From Bacteroidota bacterium (GTDB lineage Bacteria > Bacteroidota > Bacteroidia > Bacteroidales > Dysgonomonadaceae), in the NCBI GenBank assembly GCA_023437305.1, contig JAEZGN010000030.1, positions 186,001 through 250,000 of the forward strand: a stretch of DNA of 64,000 nt. Direction: 5' to 3'. The notes under the pieces are model-generated. The model made no database searches and was not told the DNA's origin. It was given only the letters and a program-made list of their open reading frames with translations. Shown here one piece after another: positions 36,826 through 46,157 of this stretch. The position numbers were made by a program, and so were the translations under genes. The stretch's first letter is position 1; every line of letters begins with the position of its first letter.

Positions 36826-37281
36826 GTGGATACTTTAAGTTATAAGACCATTTCTGCGAACAAAGCAACTGTACAAAAAGAATGGGTTGTGATTGACGCA
36901 ACAGGCCAAACCTTAGGGCGTATGGCCTCTAAAGTGGCAAAACTTCTGAGAGGGAAGTACAAACCAAGTTTTACTCCACATGTTGACTGTGGCGACAACG
37001 TAATCATCATCAATGCTGATAAAGTTGTACTTACAGGAAATAAATGGAACGATCGCGTTTATCTGAGATATACAGGTTATCCTGGAGGTCAAAGAGAAGC
37101 AACTCCTGCAGTTTTGTTGGAAAAAGGAGCTGACCGCTTAGTGCATAAAGTAGTAAAAGGAATGTTACCTAAGAATCGTCTTGGTGCTGCCCTTCTTAAG
37201 AACCTTTATGTATATGCAGGAACTGAGCACAAACATGATGCTCAACAACCAAAAACAATAGATATTAACGCTCTTAAATAA
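36826..37281 (+). CDS. rplM: 50S ribosomal protein L13
   Basis: Early-assembling protein of the large subunit, 151 residues. Starts at GTG (MDTLSYKTISANK), in line with Bacteroides L13. The family segments VIDATGQTLGRMAS and KVVKGMLPKNRLG are present. rpsI follows after 6 nt, the near-universal L13-S9 operon. Confidence 0.98.
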   Translation: MDTLSYKTISANKATVQKEWVVIDATGQTLGRMASKVAKLLRGKYKPSFTPHVDCGDNVIIINADKVVLTGNKWNDRVYLRYTGYPGGQREATPAVLLEKGADRLVHKVVKGMLPKNRLGAALLKNLYVYAGTEHKHDAQQPKTIDINALK

Positions 37282-37287
37282 TTATTA

Positions 37288-37674
37288 ATGGAAGTAGTAA
37301 ATGCAATAGGAAGACGTAAAGCTGCTATAGCTCGCGTATTCGTAAGCGAAGGAACCGGAAAAATAGTGATCAACAAACGTGAACTAGACAATTACTTCCC
37401 TTCAACTATTCTTCAATATGTTGTAAAACAACCTCTAAGCAAACTAGCTGTAGATGGCAAGTACGACATAAAGATCAACCTTAACGGTGGCGGATACAAA
37501 GGACAGGCAGAAGCTGCACGCCTAGGTATCGCTCGTGCATTGGTTAAGATCAATCCAGAAGATAAGGCTGCTCTTAGAGCTGAAGGATTTATGACTCGTG
37601 ACCCACGCGTTGTAGAACGTAAAAAACCGGGACAACCAAAAGCAAGAAAAAGATTTCAATTCTCAAAACGTTAA
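37288..37674 (+). CDS. rpsI: 30S ribosomal protein S9
   Basis: Small-subunit protein whose basic tail reaches the P-site tRNA; 128 residues. IGRRKAAIARVF at the start and the closing KARKRFQFSKR tail are typical. It forms an operon with rplM. rpsB follows after 195 nt that hold another promoter. Confidence 0.98.
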   Translation: MEVVNAIGRRKAAIARVFVSEGTGKIVINKRELDNYFPSTILQYVVKQPLSKLAVDGKYDIKINLNGGGYKGQAEAARLGIARALVKINPEDKAALRAEGFMTRDPRVVERKKPGQPKARKRFQFSKR

Positions 37675-37869
37675 TTTGGATATTATCTTACCCAATTACA
37701 CTTTGTCGGCATATGCCGCTTAAAAGTTATAAGTTGGTTAATATATAATGATGAGTCGGCCTCATCTCTGAAATTACGTTTAGTATCTAAATTGCCGGGA
37801 CTTCTGGATATGAGCTACCCGACAATTCGCTAACAGAAAAAGAAAGTAAACGAAACAAAAAAACTAAAA
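37675..37869 (+). promoter_or_regulatory. rpsB promoter and structured leader
   Basis: TTTG, 18 nt, TACACTTTG (one base longer than consensus), just after rpsI. The transcript leader of about 160 nt can form three hairpins in a row: CGGC/GCCG at 37707-37718, GATGAG/CTCATC with a TCGGC loop at 37750-37766, and AATTGCCGGG/CCCGACAATT (one mismatch) at 37790-37827. Ribosomal operons are often self-regulated through such leaders; binding by S2 is an inference. Confidence 0.5.
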
Positions 37870-38721
37870 ATGGCAAAATTAGAATTCGACCAATTATTAG
37901 ACGCTGGTGTACACTTCGGTCACTTAAAGAGAAAGTGGAATCCGGCTATGGCTCCTTATATCTTTATGGAGCGCAATGGCATCCACATTATCGACCTTTA
38001 TAAGACAATAGCTAAGACTGAAGAGGCTGCTGCTGCATTGAAGCAAATAGCTAAATCAGGTAAAAAAATATTGTTCGTTGCTACAAAAAAACAAGCAAAA
38101 CAAGTTGTTACAGACTTGGCTCAATCAGTAAATATGCCATACGTGGTAGAACGCTGGCCAGGTGGTATGTTGACAAACTTCCCTACTATCCGTAAGGCTA
38201 TTAAGAAAATGTCAACTATCGACAAGATGATCAAAGACGGTACTTTCGATACTTTGTCAAAAAGAGAAAGACTTCAAGTAACTCGTCAACGCGCTAAACT
38301 TGAAAAAACATTGGGTTCTATTCAAGACCTAACTCGTCTTCCATCTGCTTTGTTTGTGGTAGACGTAATGAAAGAACACATTGCTGTAAGAGAAGCTAAT
38401 CGTCTTGGTATACCTGTATTTGCTATGGTAGATACAAATTCTAGCCCTGAAGATATCGACTTCGTAATCCCTGCTAATGACGATGCTGCAAAATCTATCG
38501 AACTTATCTTAGGAAGCCTTTGCGAAGGAATCAAAGAAGGTCTTGAAGAAAGAAAGATCGAAAAAGCAGATAGCGCTGCTGCTGAAGCTCAAGATGAAGA
38601 AGGAGCTCCAAGAAGAGAACGCAAAGCAAAAGCAGGTGCTAAAAAAGCTGTAACTAAAGAAGACCAAGAAGCAATCAATGCGGCTGTAGCCAGCAAGTTT
38701 GCTAAAGAGGACGAAGAGTAA
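37870..38721 (+). CDS. rpsB: 30S ribosomal protein S2
   Basis: Late-joining protein of the small subunit, 283 residues. DAGVHFGHLKRKWNP, VERWPGGMLTNF and the EANRLGIPVFAMVDTNSSPE segments are classic. The C-terminal 45 residues form an acidic and lysine-rich, probably disordered tail (about 235-283) that is longer than in E. coli S2. tsf lies 118 nt downstream, but a very strong hairpin stands between the two. Confidence 0.98.
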   Translation: MAKLEFDQLLDAGVHFGHLKRKWNPAMAPYIFMERNGIHIIDLYKTIAKTEEAAAALKQIAKSGKKILFVATKKQAKQVVTDLAQSVNMPYVVERWPGGMLTNFPTIRKAIKKMSTIDKMIKDGTFDTLSKRERLQVTRQRAKLEKTLGSIQDLTRLPSALFVVDVMKEHIAVREANRLGIPVFAMVDTNSSPEDIDFVIPANDDAAKSIELILGSLCEGIKEGLEERKIEKADSAAAEAQDEEGAPRRERKAKAGAKKAVTKEDQEAINAAVASKFAKEDEE

Positions 38722-38727
38722 TAGTAT

Positions 38728-38787
38728 AAAGACTAAATAAATAGCCTCTAAGAAAGCCTTCTTAGAGATTATTTATTTGGTCTTTTT
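38728..38787 (+). terminator. strong terminator or attenuator between rpsB and tsf
   Basis: Nearly continuous hairpin: AAAGACTAAATAAATA pairs with TATTTATTTGGTCTTT (one G-U), then an inner CTCTAAGAA/TTCTTAGAG stem with an AGCC loop, ending in TTTTTT. It should cut or reduce read-through from rpsB into tsf. Confidence 0.88.
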
Positions 38788-38838
38788 TCTTTAAATCAAT
38801 AGAGAATAATTATAAACCAAAATAAAAGGAGAAAGAAT

Positions 38839-39663
38839 ATGGCAATTTCTATGGCTGATATCCAACATCTGCGCAAAATGACAGGTGCAGGTATGATGGA
38901 TTGTAAGAATGCTTTGAACGAGGCTGAAGGAGATTTCGACAAAGCTGTTGAAATAATTCGCAAAAAAGGACAAGCTTTTGCTGCAAAACGTGAAGACCGT
39001 GATGCTTCGGAAGGATGTGTACTTGCTGCTACTAAAGGCGATTTTGCGGCAATCGTAGCAGTAAACTGTGAAACTGACTTCGTGGCAATGAATGCTGATT
39101 TTGTAGGAATGACTAAATCTATCCTAGATGCTGCATTAGAAAACAAACCGGCTGATATCGACACACTGAAAGCTGTTGAAGTTAACGGTCGTGCTATCAC
39201 TGATCTTGTAACAGACAGAATGGGTGTTACAGGTGAAAAAATGGAATTCAACGTTTACAAACAAATTACAGCTCCTACAGTTGTTGCTTATGTTCACCCG
39301 GGTAACAAGCTAGCTTCTATCGTAGGGTTCAACAAGCCAAATGTTGACGAACAAGTTGCAAAAGACGTAGCTATGCAAATAGCAGCTATGAACCCTGTAG
39401 CTCTTGTTCCTGAAGAAGTATCTGAGGAAATCAAACAAAGAGAACTAAGCATCGCAAGAGAAAAAGCAATCGAGGCCGGTAAACCTGAAAACTTGATTGA
39501 TAAAATTGCAGAAGGTGCACTAAATAAATTCTACAAAGAATTTACACTTCTTCAACAAGAATTCGTTAAGAATCCAAAACTAACAATAGCTCAATATCTT
39601 GCTGCGCACGATAAAGAACTTACTGTTACCGGTTTCCAACGTTATACGTTGAACGCTGAATAA
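38839..39663 (+). CDS. tsf: elongation factor Ts
   Basis: Nucleotide exchange factor that frees GDP from EF-Tu. The 274 residues begin with the TsN domain (ADIQHLRKMTGAGMMDCKNAL, split here as HLRKMTGAGMMDCK) and contain NCETDFVA in the core. Normal length. It follows rpsB as in most bacteria, though a strong terminator lies between them. I see no separate consensus promoter in the 50 nt between terminator and start. Confidence 0.97.
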   Translation: MAISMADIQHLRKMTGAGMMDCKNALNEAEGDFDKAVEIIRKKGQAFAAKREDRDASEGCVLAATKGDFAAIVAVNCETDFVAMNADFVGMTKSILDAALENKPADIDTLKAVEVNGRAITDLVTDRMGVTGEKMEFNVYKQITAPTVVAYVHPGNKLASIVGFNKPNVDEQVAKDVAMQIAAMNPVALVPEEVSEEIKQRELSIAREKAIEAGKPENLIDKIAEGALNKFYKEFTLLQQEFVKNPKLTIAQYLAAHDKELTVTGFQRYTLNAE

Positions 39664-39690
39664 TCTGAGATTCTAAAGAATCATATATAG

Positions 39691-39727
39691 AAGAGAGTAG
39701 TTTTCAGAACTGCTCTCTTTGTTTTTA
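39691..39727 (+). terminator. tsf terminator
   Basis: AAGAGAGTAGTT/AACTGCTCTCTT hairpin (one G-U pair, TTCAG loop) and a TTTGTTTTT tail. Confidence 0.88.
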
Positions 39728-39764
39728 TACGCATACGATATTAAATTGATATAGCTTTTTTTAG

Positions 39765-39772
39765 TAGCTTTG
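39765..39772 (+). promoter_or_regulatory. -7 box upstream of the flippase gene
   Basis: TAGCTTTG, 46 nt before the ATG. A TTG lies 16 nt upstream, shorter than the usual 19-20 nt. Confidence 0.45.
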
Positions 39773-39818
39773 CGTTCAAAATAAAGTATTAAGATAAACT
39801 GTTCCTCGACAGGAGTCT

Positions 39819-41270
39819 ATGAAGGAAAAGTCATTAAAAGATAAAACCGTATCCGGATTAAGTTGGAGTGTATTGGATAAGCTACTCCAAAATGCGTTTG
39901 TGTTTGTTGCCGGAATATTACTTGCGCGCCTAATAGATAAAGAGGGCTACGGACTAATGGGCGTACTAGCCATATTTGTAGGATTAGCTAATATCTTGCA
40001 CGAAAGTGGCTTCTCGAGCGCTATTATTCGTAAGAAGAATATTACACAGGCCGATTACACCACTGTCTTCTATCTGAATATATCTATAGGTATATTCTTG
40101 TATCTGCTCTTATTCTTTCTCGCTCCACTTATCAGTAATTATTACGACAAGCCTATTTTGACAGCATTGTCAAGATATTTGTTCCTATCCTTTCTATTTA
40201 ACTCTTTCGCTGTAGTACAGAATGCTAAACTTATAAAAGAAATAAATTATAAGCTGATTACTAAGATCAATGCATTCTCTGTGTTTACATCATACACTGT
40301 AACGTTATTGCTTGCCTATTTCGGTTTTGGAGTATGGGCATTAGCTACTCAGGTTGTACTGTGGACATTCCTTAAAGTTTGTTGCCTGTGGATATTCAGC
40401 AAATGGAAACCTTCGGGATCATTTAGTAAAGAGTCATTTAAAGACCTGTTCGCATTTAGCTCAAAGTTGGTTTTGGGAAGTATCATAAATTCTGTAATGG
40501 TAAATATTCCCCAAAACATACTAGGTAAATTCTACTCATTAAGTATCGGGGGGCTATACAACCTAGCTTACAGAAATTACAATTCGGCAAATGATGTCTT
40601 GAACGGATCAATATACAGCGTCTCCTATCCTATCCTATCGTCGATACACGATGATGACCACCGATTAAAGTATATATTCAGAAAATTCATCAGAATCAAA
40701 GCATTTGTCATATTCCCAATGTTTATGGGCATAATATTGGTAGCCCAATCATTTATGTATATACTGGGAGAACAATGGCTCTCAGCAGCTCCCATCCTGC
40801 AACTGCTATGCATTGGTGGTATATTTGCAGGCCTTGAAACTACAAATGGAGATATATTAAGGATAAAAGGTAAATCTGGATTAATCCTTATCCTGACAAT
40901 TATGCATGCTATACTAATTTTCAGTTCTATATGCATCCCTTTTATTTTCGGGCTCGGTTACCTATATTACATTGCAGGCATTTCGGCAACCTATATTATC
41001 AGATACATTGTATCCTCTATTATGTCTAACAAGCTAATAAATTATAGCCTGTTTGAATTAATAAAAGATTTACTGCCTTACTTCGGAATAACATTTATTT
41101 GTATCTTATGTGGCTATATGCTCCAGTTTGTGATATCACAACCTGTTGTATTAATGATATGCCAGATAGTATTTGTAGGAGCTTTGTATATAGGAACTTT
41201 ATATTTTTCAAAGGCCAGAATATTGAGAGAAGCCATCGAATATGTTACCAATAAAAAAGTAAAAAAATGA
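39819..41270 (+). CDS. lipopolysaccharide/polysaccharide flippase (Wzx/MVF superfamily)
   Basis: Inner-membrane protein of 483 residues with about 12-14 hydrophobic helices, of the polysaccharide transporter family that flips undecaprenyl-linked glycan units to the periplasm. The start (KTVSGLSWSVLDKLLQN) and the LIDKEGYGLMGVLAIF segment are typical. It overlaps the glycosyltransferase gene by 4 nt (ATGA), so the two are translationally coupled and probably act on one surface glycan. No polymerase or other glycan genes are adjacent; this is a two-gene unit. Confidence 0.9.
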   Translation: MKEKSLKDKTVSGLSWSVLDKLLQNAFVFVAGILLARLIDKEGYGLMGVLAIFVGLANILHESGFSSAIIRKKNITQADYTTVFYLNISIGIFLYLLLFFLAPLISNYYDKPILTALSRYLFLSFLFNSFAVVQNAKLIKEINYKLITKINAFSVFTSYTVTLLLAYFGFGVWALATQVVLWTFLKVCCLWIFSKWKPSGSFSKESFKDLFAFSSKLVLGSIINSVMVNIPQNILGKFYSLSIGGLYNLAYRNYNSANDVLNGSIYSVSYPILSSIHDDDHRLKYIFRKFIRIKAFVIFPMFMGIILVAQSFMYILGEQWLSAAPILQLLCIGGIFAGLETTNGDILRIKGKSGLILILTIMHAILIFSSICIPFIFGLGYLYYIAGISATYIIRYIVSSIMSNKLINYSLFELIKDLLPYFGITFICILCGYMLQFVISQPVVLMICQIVFVGALYIGTLYFSKARILREAIEYVTNKKVKK

Positions 41271-42148
41271 AAGTCAGCATCTGTATTCCGGCTTATAAGC
41301 ATATTGACTTTCTGAGACGTTGCCTCAACTCTATTTTAGATCAGCGTTTCGCAGATTATGAAGTCGTTATAACAGATGATTCTCCCGATGACTCACTACA
41401 AAAATTGGTTGAAGAATATTCAGACGAGCGAATAAAATACTTTAAGAATGCAATAGCTCTTGGCTCTCCTCTCAACTGGAATGAGGGAATAAAAAAAGCG
41501 AAGGGGGAATATATCAAAATACTTCATCATGATGATTGGTTTTCTTCTCCTGACAGCCTAGAAAAATATGTCCGTCTACTAGATGAAAACCCAACTTCTG
41601 ACATTGCTTTTTCCGGAAGTTGCGACTTAGACAGCCAGAATAATCGAAAGCCTCATGTAGCAAGCAGTAAATTCATTTCGGAGCTTCAGCATGATGCTAC
41701 AATAATATACACAGGCAACCGGTTGGGTGCTCCAAGTGTATGTATCTTCAGGAACAAAGGCTACCTTTTCGATCCTAACCTGATATGGCTGGTAGATATT
41801 GATTTCTACATGCAGGTGATTATGGCTAAAAACAATACATTTGCATTCTCACCCGAAATATTGGTTAATATCGGAATCAGTGAGTTTCAAATCACGCAAC
41901 AATGCCTTGCAGAAACCAAGATAAAAATATCAGAGAAAATATATCTTTACAACAAGTACAGCTTGGAGAACAAACCAGCCAAGTATAGAAAAAGCCTTCT
42001 GAAATACATGGGAAGAGAAAAAATTCGAAGAACATCCGACCTTAGAGACATTCTACCCAATTCGGACTTTTCCTTCTCACGATCAGACACTTTCCGAGCA
42101 TATACATACTATATAAGAAAGAAGATTAGGAGCCTTCTTCCTCGATAA
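41267..42148 (+). CDS. family 2 glycosyltransferase
   Basis: Cytoplasmic GT-A enzyme of 293 residues that adds a sugar from a nucleotide donor to a lipid-linked glycan. The start VSICIPAYKHIDFLRRCL and EVVITDDSPDDS give the nucleotide-binding fold; HHDDWF (residues about 89-94) contains the metal-binding DxD-like aspartates. Donor and acceptor cannot be told. Coupled by a 4-nt overlap to the flippase upstream. Confidence 0.9.
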   Translation: MKVSICIPAYKHIDFLRRCLNSILDQRFADYEVVITDDSPDDSLQKLVEEYSDERIKYFKNAIALGSPLNWNEGIKKAKGEYIKILHHDDWFSSPDSLEKYVRLLDENPTSDIAFSGSCDLDSQNNRKPHVASSKFISELQHDATIIYTGNRLGAPSVCIFRNKGYLFDPNLIWLVDIDFYMQVIMAKNNTFAFSPEILVNIGISEFQITQQCLAETKIKISEKIYLYNKYSLENKPAKYRKSLLKYMGREKIRRTSDLRDILPNSDFSFSRSDTFRAYTYYIRKKIRSLLPR

Positions 42149-42240
42149 GCAACAAAACCCTTGCTATAAGTGTTTTAACAATGTAATACCTGCTCCTACA
42201 ATAAATTTACATTATTACGAACTTATAAAGAAATAAAAAT

Positions 42241-43002
42241 ATGATTATAATAATGTCTCCTGCAAAGTTGCAGGACTTTGAAAAGTCGGCTCCAATAAAG
42301 GAGTCTACAACTCCACTCTACGCAAAAGAAGCTAAAGGATTATACAAATCCATGGAAGGTATTTCTACCGGAGAAATTGCTTCCTTAATGAGTATTAACC
42401 CCCAGTTGGCACACGATGTATATCAGTACATCCATTCATTTCCTCTAAGCAAAACGCCTCAAAAACAGGCTGCATTTGCCTATAATGGAATAGCATACAA
42501 GGGACTAGACGCACAATCATTTTCTGCGGAAGATGTTGATTTTGCACAAAAACATTTGCTACATATTTCAGGACTATATGGCGTGCTCCGTCCTTTAGAC
42601 CTGATTAAACCATATCGTCTCGAAATGCAAATTCCCATCGTAAACGATAAAGGGAAAGATTTATATGCGTTTTGGTCTGAAACCATCAGTAAGTACATAG
42701 CCAAACAAATGAAAGCTGACGACAATGTCCTTATCAACCTGGCTTCGAAAGAATATGCCAAGGCTGTAGATAAAAAGCTTTTACCGAAAGGACATAAGAT
42801 CATAACTCCGATTTTCAAACAGCAGACAGATAAAGGATATAAACAAATAGTAGTTTATGCAAAAAAAGCAAGGGGAATGATGACCCGCTTTATTATACAA
42901 AATCAACTGAAAGACATAGAACATCTCAAAGGTTTCGATACCGAAGGATATACTTTTGCACCACAACTTTCGGATGATAAGGAATGGGTATTTATTCGAT
43001 AA
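42241..43002 (+). CDS. yaaA: peroxide stress protein YaaA
   Basis: DUF328/YaaA family protein of 253 residues, linked in E. coli to limiting free iron and oxidative DNA damage under peroxide; it also binds DNA. The start IIIMSPAKLQDF, FAYNGIAYKGLDA and LSGLYGVLRPLDLIKPYRLEM-type segments mark the family. The protein may complement the catalase elsewhere in the window, but nothing here shows joint control. Confidence 0.93.
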   Translation: MIIIMSPAKLQDFEKSAPIKESTTPLYAKEAKGLYKSMEGISTGEIASLMSINPQLAHDVYQYIHSFPLSKTPQKQAAFAYNGIAYKGLDAQSFSAEDVDFAQKHLLHISGLYGVLRPLDLIKPYRLEMQIPIVNDKGKDLYAFWSETISKYIAKQMKADDNVLINLASKEYAKAVDKKLLPKGHKIITPIFKQQTDKGYKQIVVYAKKARGMMTRFIIQNQLKDIEHLKGFDTEGYTFAPQLSDDKEWVFIR

Positions 43003-43009
43003 GATCGAC

Positions 43010-43040
43010 TTGCTATTCCGCTATAATTTAACTAACTTTG
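43010..43040 (+). promoter_or_regulatory. gpmA promoter
   Basis: TTG, 20 nt, TAACTTTG, with the -7 box ending 37 nt before the ATG. Full consensus. Confidence 0.75.
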
Positions 43041-43077
43041 CGTAGTTGGAAAATAATAATTAAAACAGTAAATAAAG

Positions 43078-43824
43078 ATGAAAAAAGTAGTATTAATTCG
43101 CCACGGAGAAAGCGTTTGGAACAAAGAGAACCGCTTTACGGGATGGACAAACGTTGACTTGTCGGAGCAAGGAGTACAAGAAGCAATAAAAGCCGGAAAA
43201 CTATTGAAAGAAGAAGGTTTCAAATTTACATTAGCTTATACTTCTTATCTGAAAAGAGCTGTTAAAACGTTGAATAATATCCTTGACCAAATGGACTTGG
43301 ATTGGATTCCTGTTGAAAAAACATGGCGTTTGAACGAAAAACATTACGGTATGCTTCAAGGCTTGAACAAAGCTGAAACTGCTGAAAAATATGGTGACGA
43401 GCAAGTACTTGTTTGGAGACGTAGCTACGATGTTCCACCTGCTGCACTAGAACCAACAGATCCCCGTTCAGCTTCTCAAGACCCTCGTTACGCAGACGTA
43501 CCTAAGGCATATATCCCTGAAACAGAAGCATTGAAAGAAACAGTAGACCGCATTCTTCCATACTGGCAAGAAGTAATCTACCCATCATTGATGTGTCACG
43601 ATGAAATTATCGTTGCTGCACATGGAAACAGCTTACGTGGTATCATCAAATATCTGAAAGGAATTTCAGACGCAGACATCGTAAGTTTGAATCTGCCTAC
43701 AGCTGTACCTTACGTTTTTGAATTCGACAATGATTTGAACCTAGTGAAAGATTATTTCCTTGGCGATCCGGAAGAGATCAAAAAACTGATGGATGCTGTT
43801 GCTAATCAGGGAAAAAAGAAATAA
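43078..43824 (+). CDS. gpmA: 2,3-bisphosphoglycerate-dependent phosphoglycerate mutase
   Basis: Glycolytic enzyme that interconverts 3- and 2-phosphoglycerate through a phosphohistidine. H9 lies in LIRHGESVWN; the second histidine is in VAAHGNSLRG near residue 182. Length 248 is standard. It has its own consensus promoter and terminator, so it is a single-gene unit. Confidence 0.97.
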   Translation: MKKVVLIRHGESVWNKENRFTGWTNVDLSEQGVQEAIKAGKLLKEEGFKFTLAYTSYLKRAVKTLNNILDQMDLDWIPVEKTWRLNEKHYGMLQGLNKAETAEKYGDEQVLVWRRSYDVPPAALEPTDPRSASQDPRYADVPKAYIPETEALKETVDRILPYWQEVIYPSLMCHDEIIVAAHGNSLRGIIKYLKGISDADIVSLNLPTAVPYVFEFDNDLNLVKDYFLGDPEEIKKLMDAVANQGKKK

Positions 43825-43893
43825 GATAAACAACTCTGCCCTCATATAGGCGAAGTGGTTTTATACTAACTAGTCTGACTAGCTAAAAAAAAT

Positions 43894-43936
43894 AAAAGAG
43901 GCTGAACCAACATTTTGGTTCGGTCTCTTTAGTTTT
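43894..43936 (+). terminator. gpmA terminator
   Basis: AAAGAGGCTGAACCAA against TTGGTTCGGTCTCTTT (G-U and one mismatch) with a short loop, followed by AGTTTTA. Confidence 0.8.
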
Positions 43937-43981
43937 AACACTATGGTGTGAAAATAATTTATTTCTGTAGCCAATTTTTTA

Positions 43982-43989
43982 TACTTTTG
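43982..43989 (+). promoter_or_regulatory. -7 box upstream of the ClC gene
   Basis: TACTTTTG, 20 nt before the ATG. The -33 box is not clear. Confidence 0.45.
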
Positions 43990-44009
43990 GAGTTCAATCC
44001 TAAAATTAA

Positions 44010-45806
44010 ATGTCACGCAAAAAACTTTATAACAGATTCCTTGTCTGGAAGACCCAGAAAGTAGAAGAAAAACAAATGGTTTTGTTCGTAAGCTTCCTGA
44101 TCGGAATATTTACAGCATTAGCAGCTTTCATCCTTAAAAGTGTAATTCACTTTATACAACATCTTCTTACTTCTCCTTTCCTGACCGAAGGTGCTAACTA
44201 TATGTATCTCATATATCCTATAGTTGGTATTTTAATCGCCGGATTGTTTGTTCGCTACATCGTGAGGGATGATATCAGCCATGGTGTTACAAAGATATTG
44301 TATGCTATTTCTCAGCGCAAAAGCTTTATAAAACTCCATAACGTATATACCTCCATCGTAGCCAGTTCTATTACGATAGGCTTTGGGGGATCGGTTGGGG
44401 CGGAAGCTCCTATTGTACTTACAGGGTCGGCTATCGGTTCTAATCTGGGGCGTTTCTTTAAGGTAGAACAGAAATACCTGATGCTGCTTATCGGATGTGG
44501 GGCTGCGGGTGCTATTGCCGGCATCTTCAAAGCTCCTATTGCAGGACTAGTTTTTGTGGTAGAAGTATTGATGCTCGACCTTACAACGTTCACGGTACTT
44601 CCGTTATTGGTAACATCTGTAACGGCAGCTACAATTTCATATCTGACGATGGGTACTTCGGCAATGTTTAATTATGCCTATACAGAACCCTTTGCGCTCG
44701 AACGCATTCCTTATGTTATTTTGCTGGGTATTTTTTGCGGACTGGTTTCCCTCTATTTTACCCGTGCTATGGGGTGGACAGAAGGAATATTTCGCAAGAT
44801 GTCATACTGGCAGAAATTTGCGTTTGGTGCAAGCATATTGAGTATATTAATATTCTTGATGCCTCCTCTTTACGGAGAAGGTTATGATACGATAGAGGCA
44901 CTGATCAGTGGAACAAAGAACTACACGGGTCTGTTAGACAATAGCGTTTTCTTTGAGTTTAAAGATACCCGTTGGACTATCGTCCTATTCCTTGCGGGAG
45001 TTCTGCTGATGAAGGTATTTGCAACGAGTGCAACCAACGGTGCAGGAGGAACAGGGGGGATATTTGCTCCATCCTTGTTCTTGGGTTGTATTGCCGGATT
45101 TGTATTTTCTTTTACTATAAATCACTCACGACTGACAGGCTTCGCTCCTCTATTGCCGGAAGAGAACTTCGCATTAATGGGAATGGCGGGTGTAATGGCG
45201 GGTGTAATGCATGCTCCTTTGACAGGAACATTCCTGATTGCAGAGCTGACGGGTGGATATGAATTGCTGCTCCCACTGATGATTGTTTCTATCTGTTCTT
45301 ACGTCGTGATCAAGTTTTTTGAGCCACATAGTATCTATTCGATGCGTCTGGCAAAGAAAGGAGAACTTATAACTCACCATAAAGACAAGGCTGTACTTAC
45401 ACTGATGAATATTGAGAAACTTATAGAATCTAATTTTCAGACAGTGAGCCCTGATATGTATTTGGGTGATATGGTGAAAGTTATATCACGATCATCGCGC
45501 AATGTATTTCCTGTTTTAGACGAGCAAAACAGATTCTTGGGTATTGTTCTTATGGATAATATCCGCAACATTATGTTTCGTCCCGAATTGTATAACCGCT
45601 TCAAAGTATCACGCTTTATGACATCGCCTCCGGCCATTGTAGTGGTAGGGATGACTATGGAGTCTATTATGAAGAGCTTTGACGAAACTAAGGCTTGGAA
45701 TCTACCTGTGGTAGACCAGAATGACGTATATCTAGGATTTATATCCAAATCTAACATATTGGATGTTTACAGGGAGGTGTTAGCTGACAATTTTGTAGAA
45801 GAATGA
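44010..45806 (+). CDS. ClC-family chloride channel/transporter with CBS pair
   Basis: Membrane protein of 598 residues: ClC core (about 20-445) plus two C-terminal CBS domains (about 460-590) that may sense nucleotides. Gating glutamate E132 lies in GSVGAEAPIVL, and E185 (FVVEVLMLD) fits the internal proton glutamate of exchangers, so a chloride/proton antiporter is the better guess. The GGIFAPSLFLG anion motif is intact. The first anion motif, usually GSGIP, reads DISHGVTK, which may alter selectivity. Single gene with its own -7 box. Confidence 0.92.
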   Translation: MSRKKLYNRFLVWKTQKVEEKQMVLFVSFLIGIFTALAAFILKSVIHFIQHLLTSPFLTEGANYMYLIYPIVGILIAGLFVRYIVRDDISHGVTKILYAISQRKSFIKLHNVYTSIVASSITIGFGGSVGAEAPIVLTGSAIGSNLGRFFKVEQKYLMLLIGCGAAGAIAGIFKAPIAGLVFVVEVLMLDLTTFTVLPLLVTSVTAATISYLTMGTSAMFNYAYTEPFALERIPYVILLGIFCGLVSLYFTRAMGWTEGIFRKMSYWQKFAFGASILSILIFLMPPLYGEGYDTIEALISGTKNYTGLLDNSVFFEFKDTRWTIVLFLAGVLLMKVFATSATNGAGGTGGIFAPSLFLGCIAGFVFSFTINHSRLTGFAPLLPEENFALMGMAGVMAGVMHAPLTGTFLIAELTGGYELLLPLMIVSICSYVVIKFFEPHSIYSMRLAKKGELITHHKDKAVLTLMNIEKLIESNFQTVSPDMYLGDMVKVISRSSRNVFPVLDEQNRFLGIVLMDNIRNIMFRPELYNRFKVSRFMTSPPAIVVVGMTMESIMKSFDETKAWNLPVVDQNDVYLGFISKSNILDVYREVLADNFVEE

Positions 45807-45860
45807 TGCTGCTTTTTCCTAAATAATATTTATAAATATATAAAGTTTGCTAGAGTTTTA

Positions 45861-45868
45861 TATCTTTG
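45861..45868 (+). promoter_or_regulatory. -7 box upstream of the small membrane protein
   Basis: TATCTTTG, 34 nt before the ATG; a TTTG lies only 11 nt upstream, so spacing is not ideal. Confidence 0.4.
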
Positions 45869-45902
45869 CTTTTTAGAGTAAAACTTAAACAATTAGGTAT
45901 TT

Positions 45903-46133
45903 ATGAGACTGTTTATAGGTATTCTGTCGGCTGTAATTATTCTTACTGGTGCTACTTTAACTGTTTTGGCACTCTGGGGAATTAAACCCATCGAGTGGGG
46001 CATTATCTGGCGTTCGGGGGCTACAATCGCTATAGCTTGTATTACATTTTTGATTATGTGGCTTGTTAAGGCATTGTTTTTCAAGAAAGACCCTTTTAAT
46101 ATAGATAAGAATAACAAAAAAAATCAATACTGA
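45903..46133 (+). CDS. small two-helix membrane protein
   Basis: A 76-residue protein with two hydrophobic helices (about 3-26 and 39-62) joined by a short IKPIEW loop, and a polar lysine/asparagine tail (KKDPFNIDKNNKK). I do not recognise a family. It has its own -7 box and a strong terminator, which supports a real gene; its role is unknown. Confidence 0.7.
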   Translation: MRLFIGILSAVIILTGATLTVLALWGIKPIEWGIIWRSGATIAIACITFLIMWLVKALFFKKDPFNIDKNNKKNQY

Positions 46134-46157
46134 TAATATCTATATCAAAAATAAACG

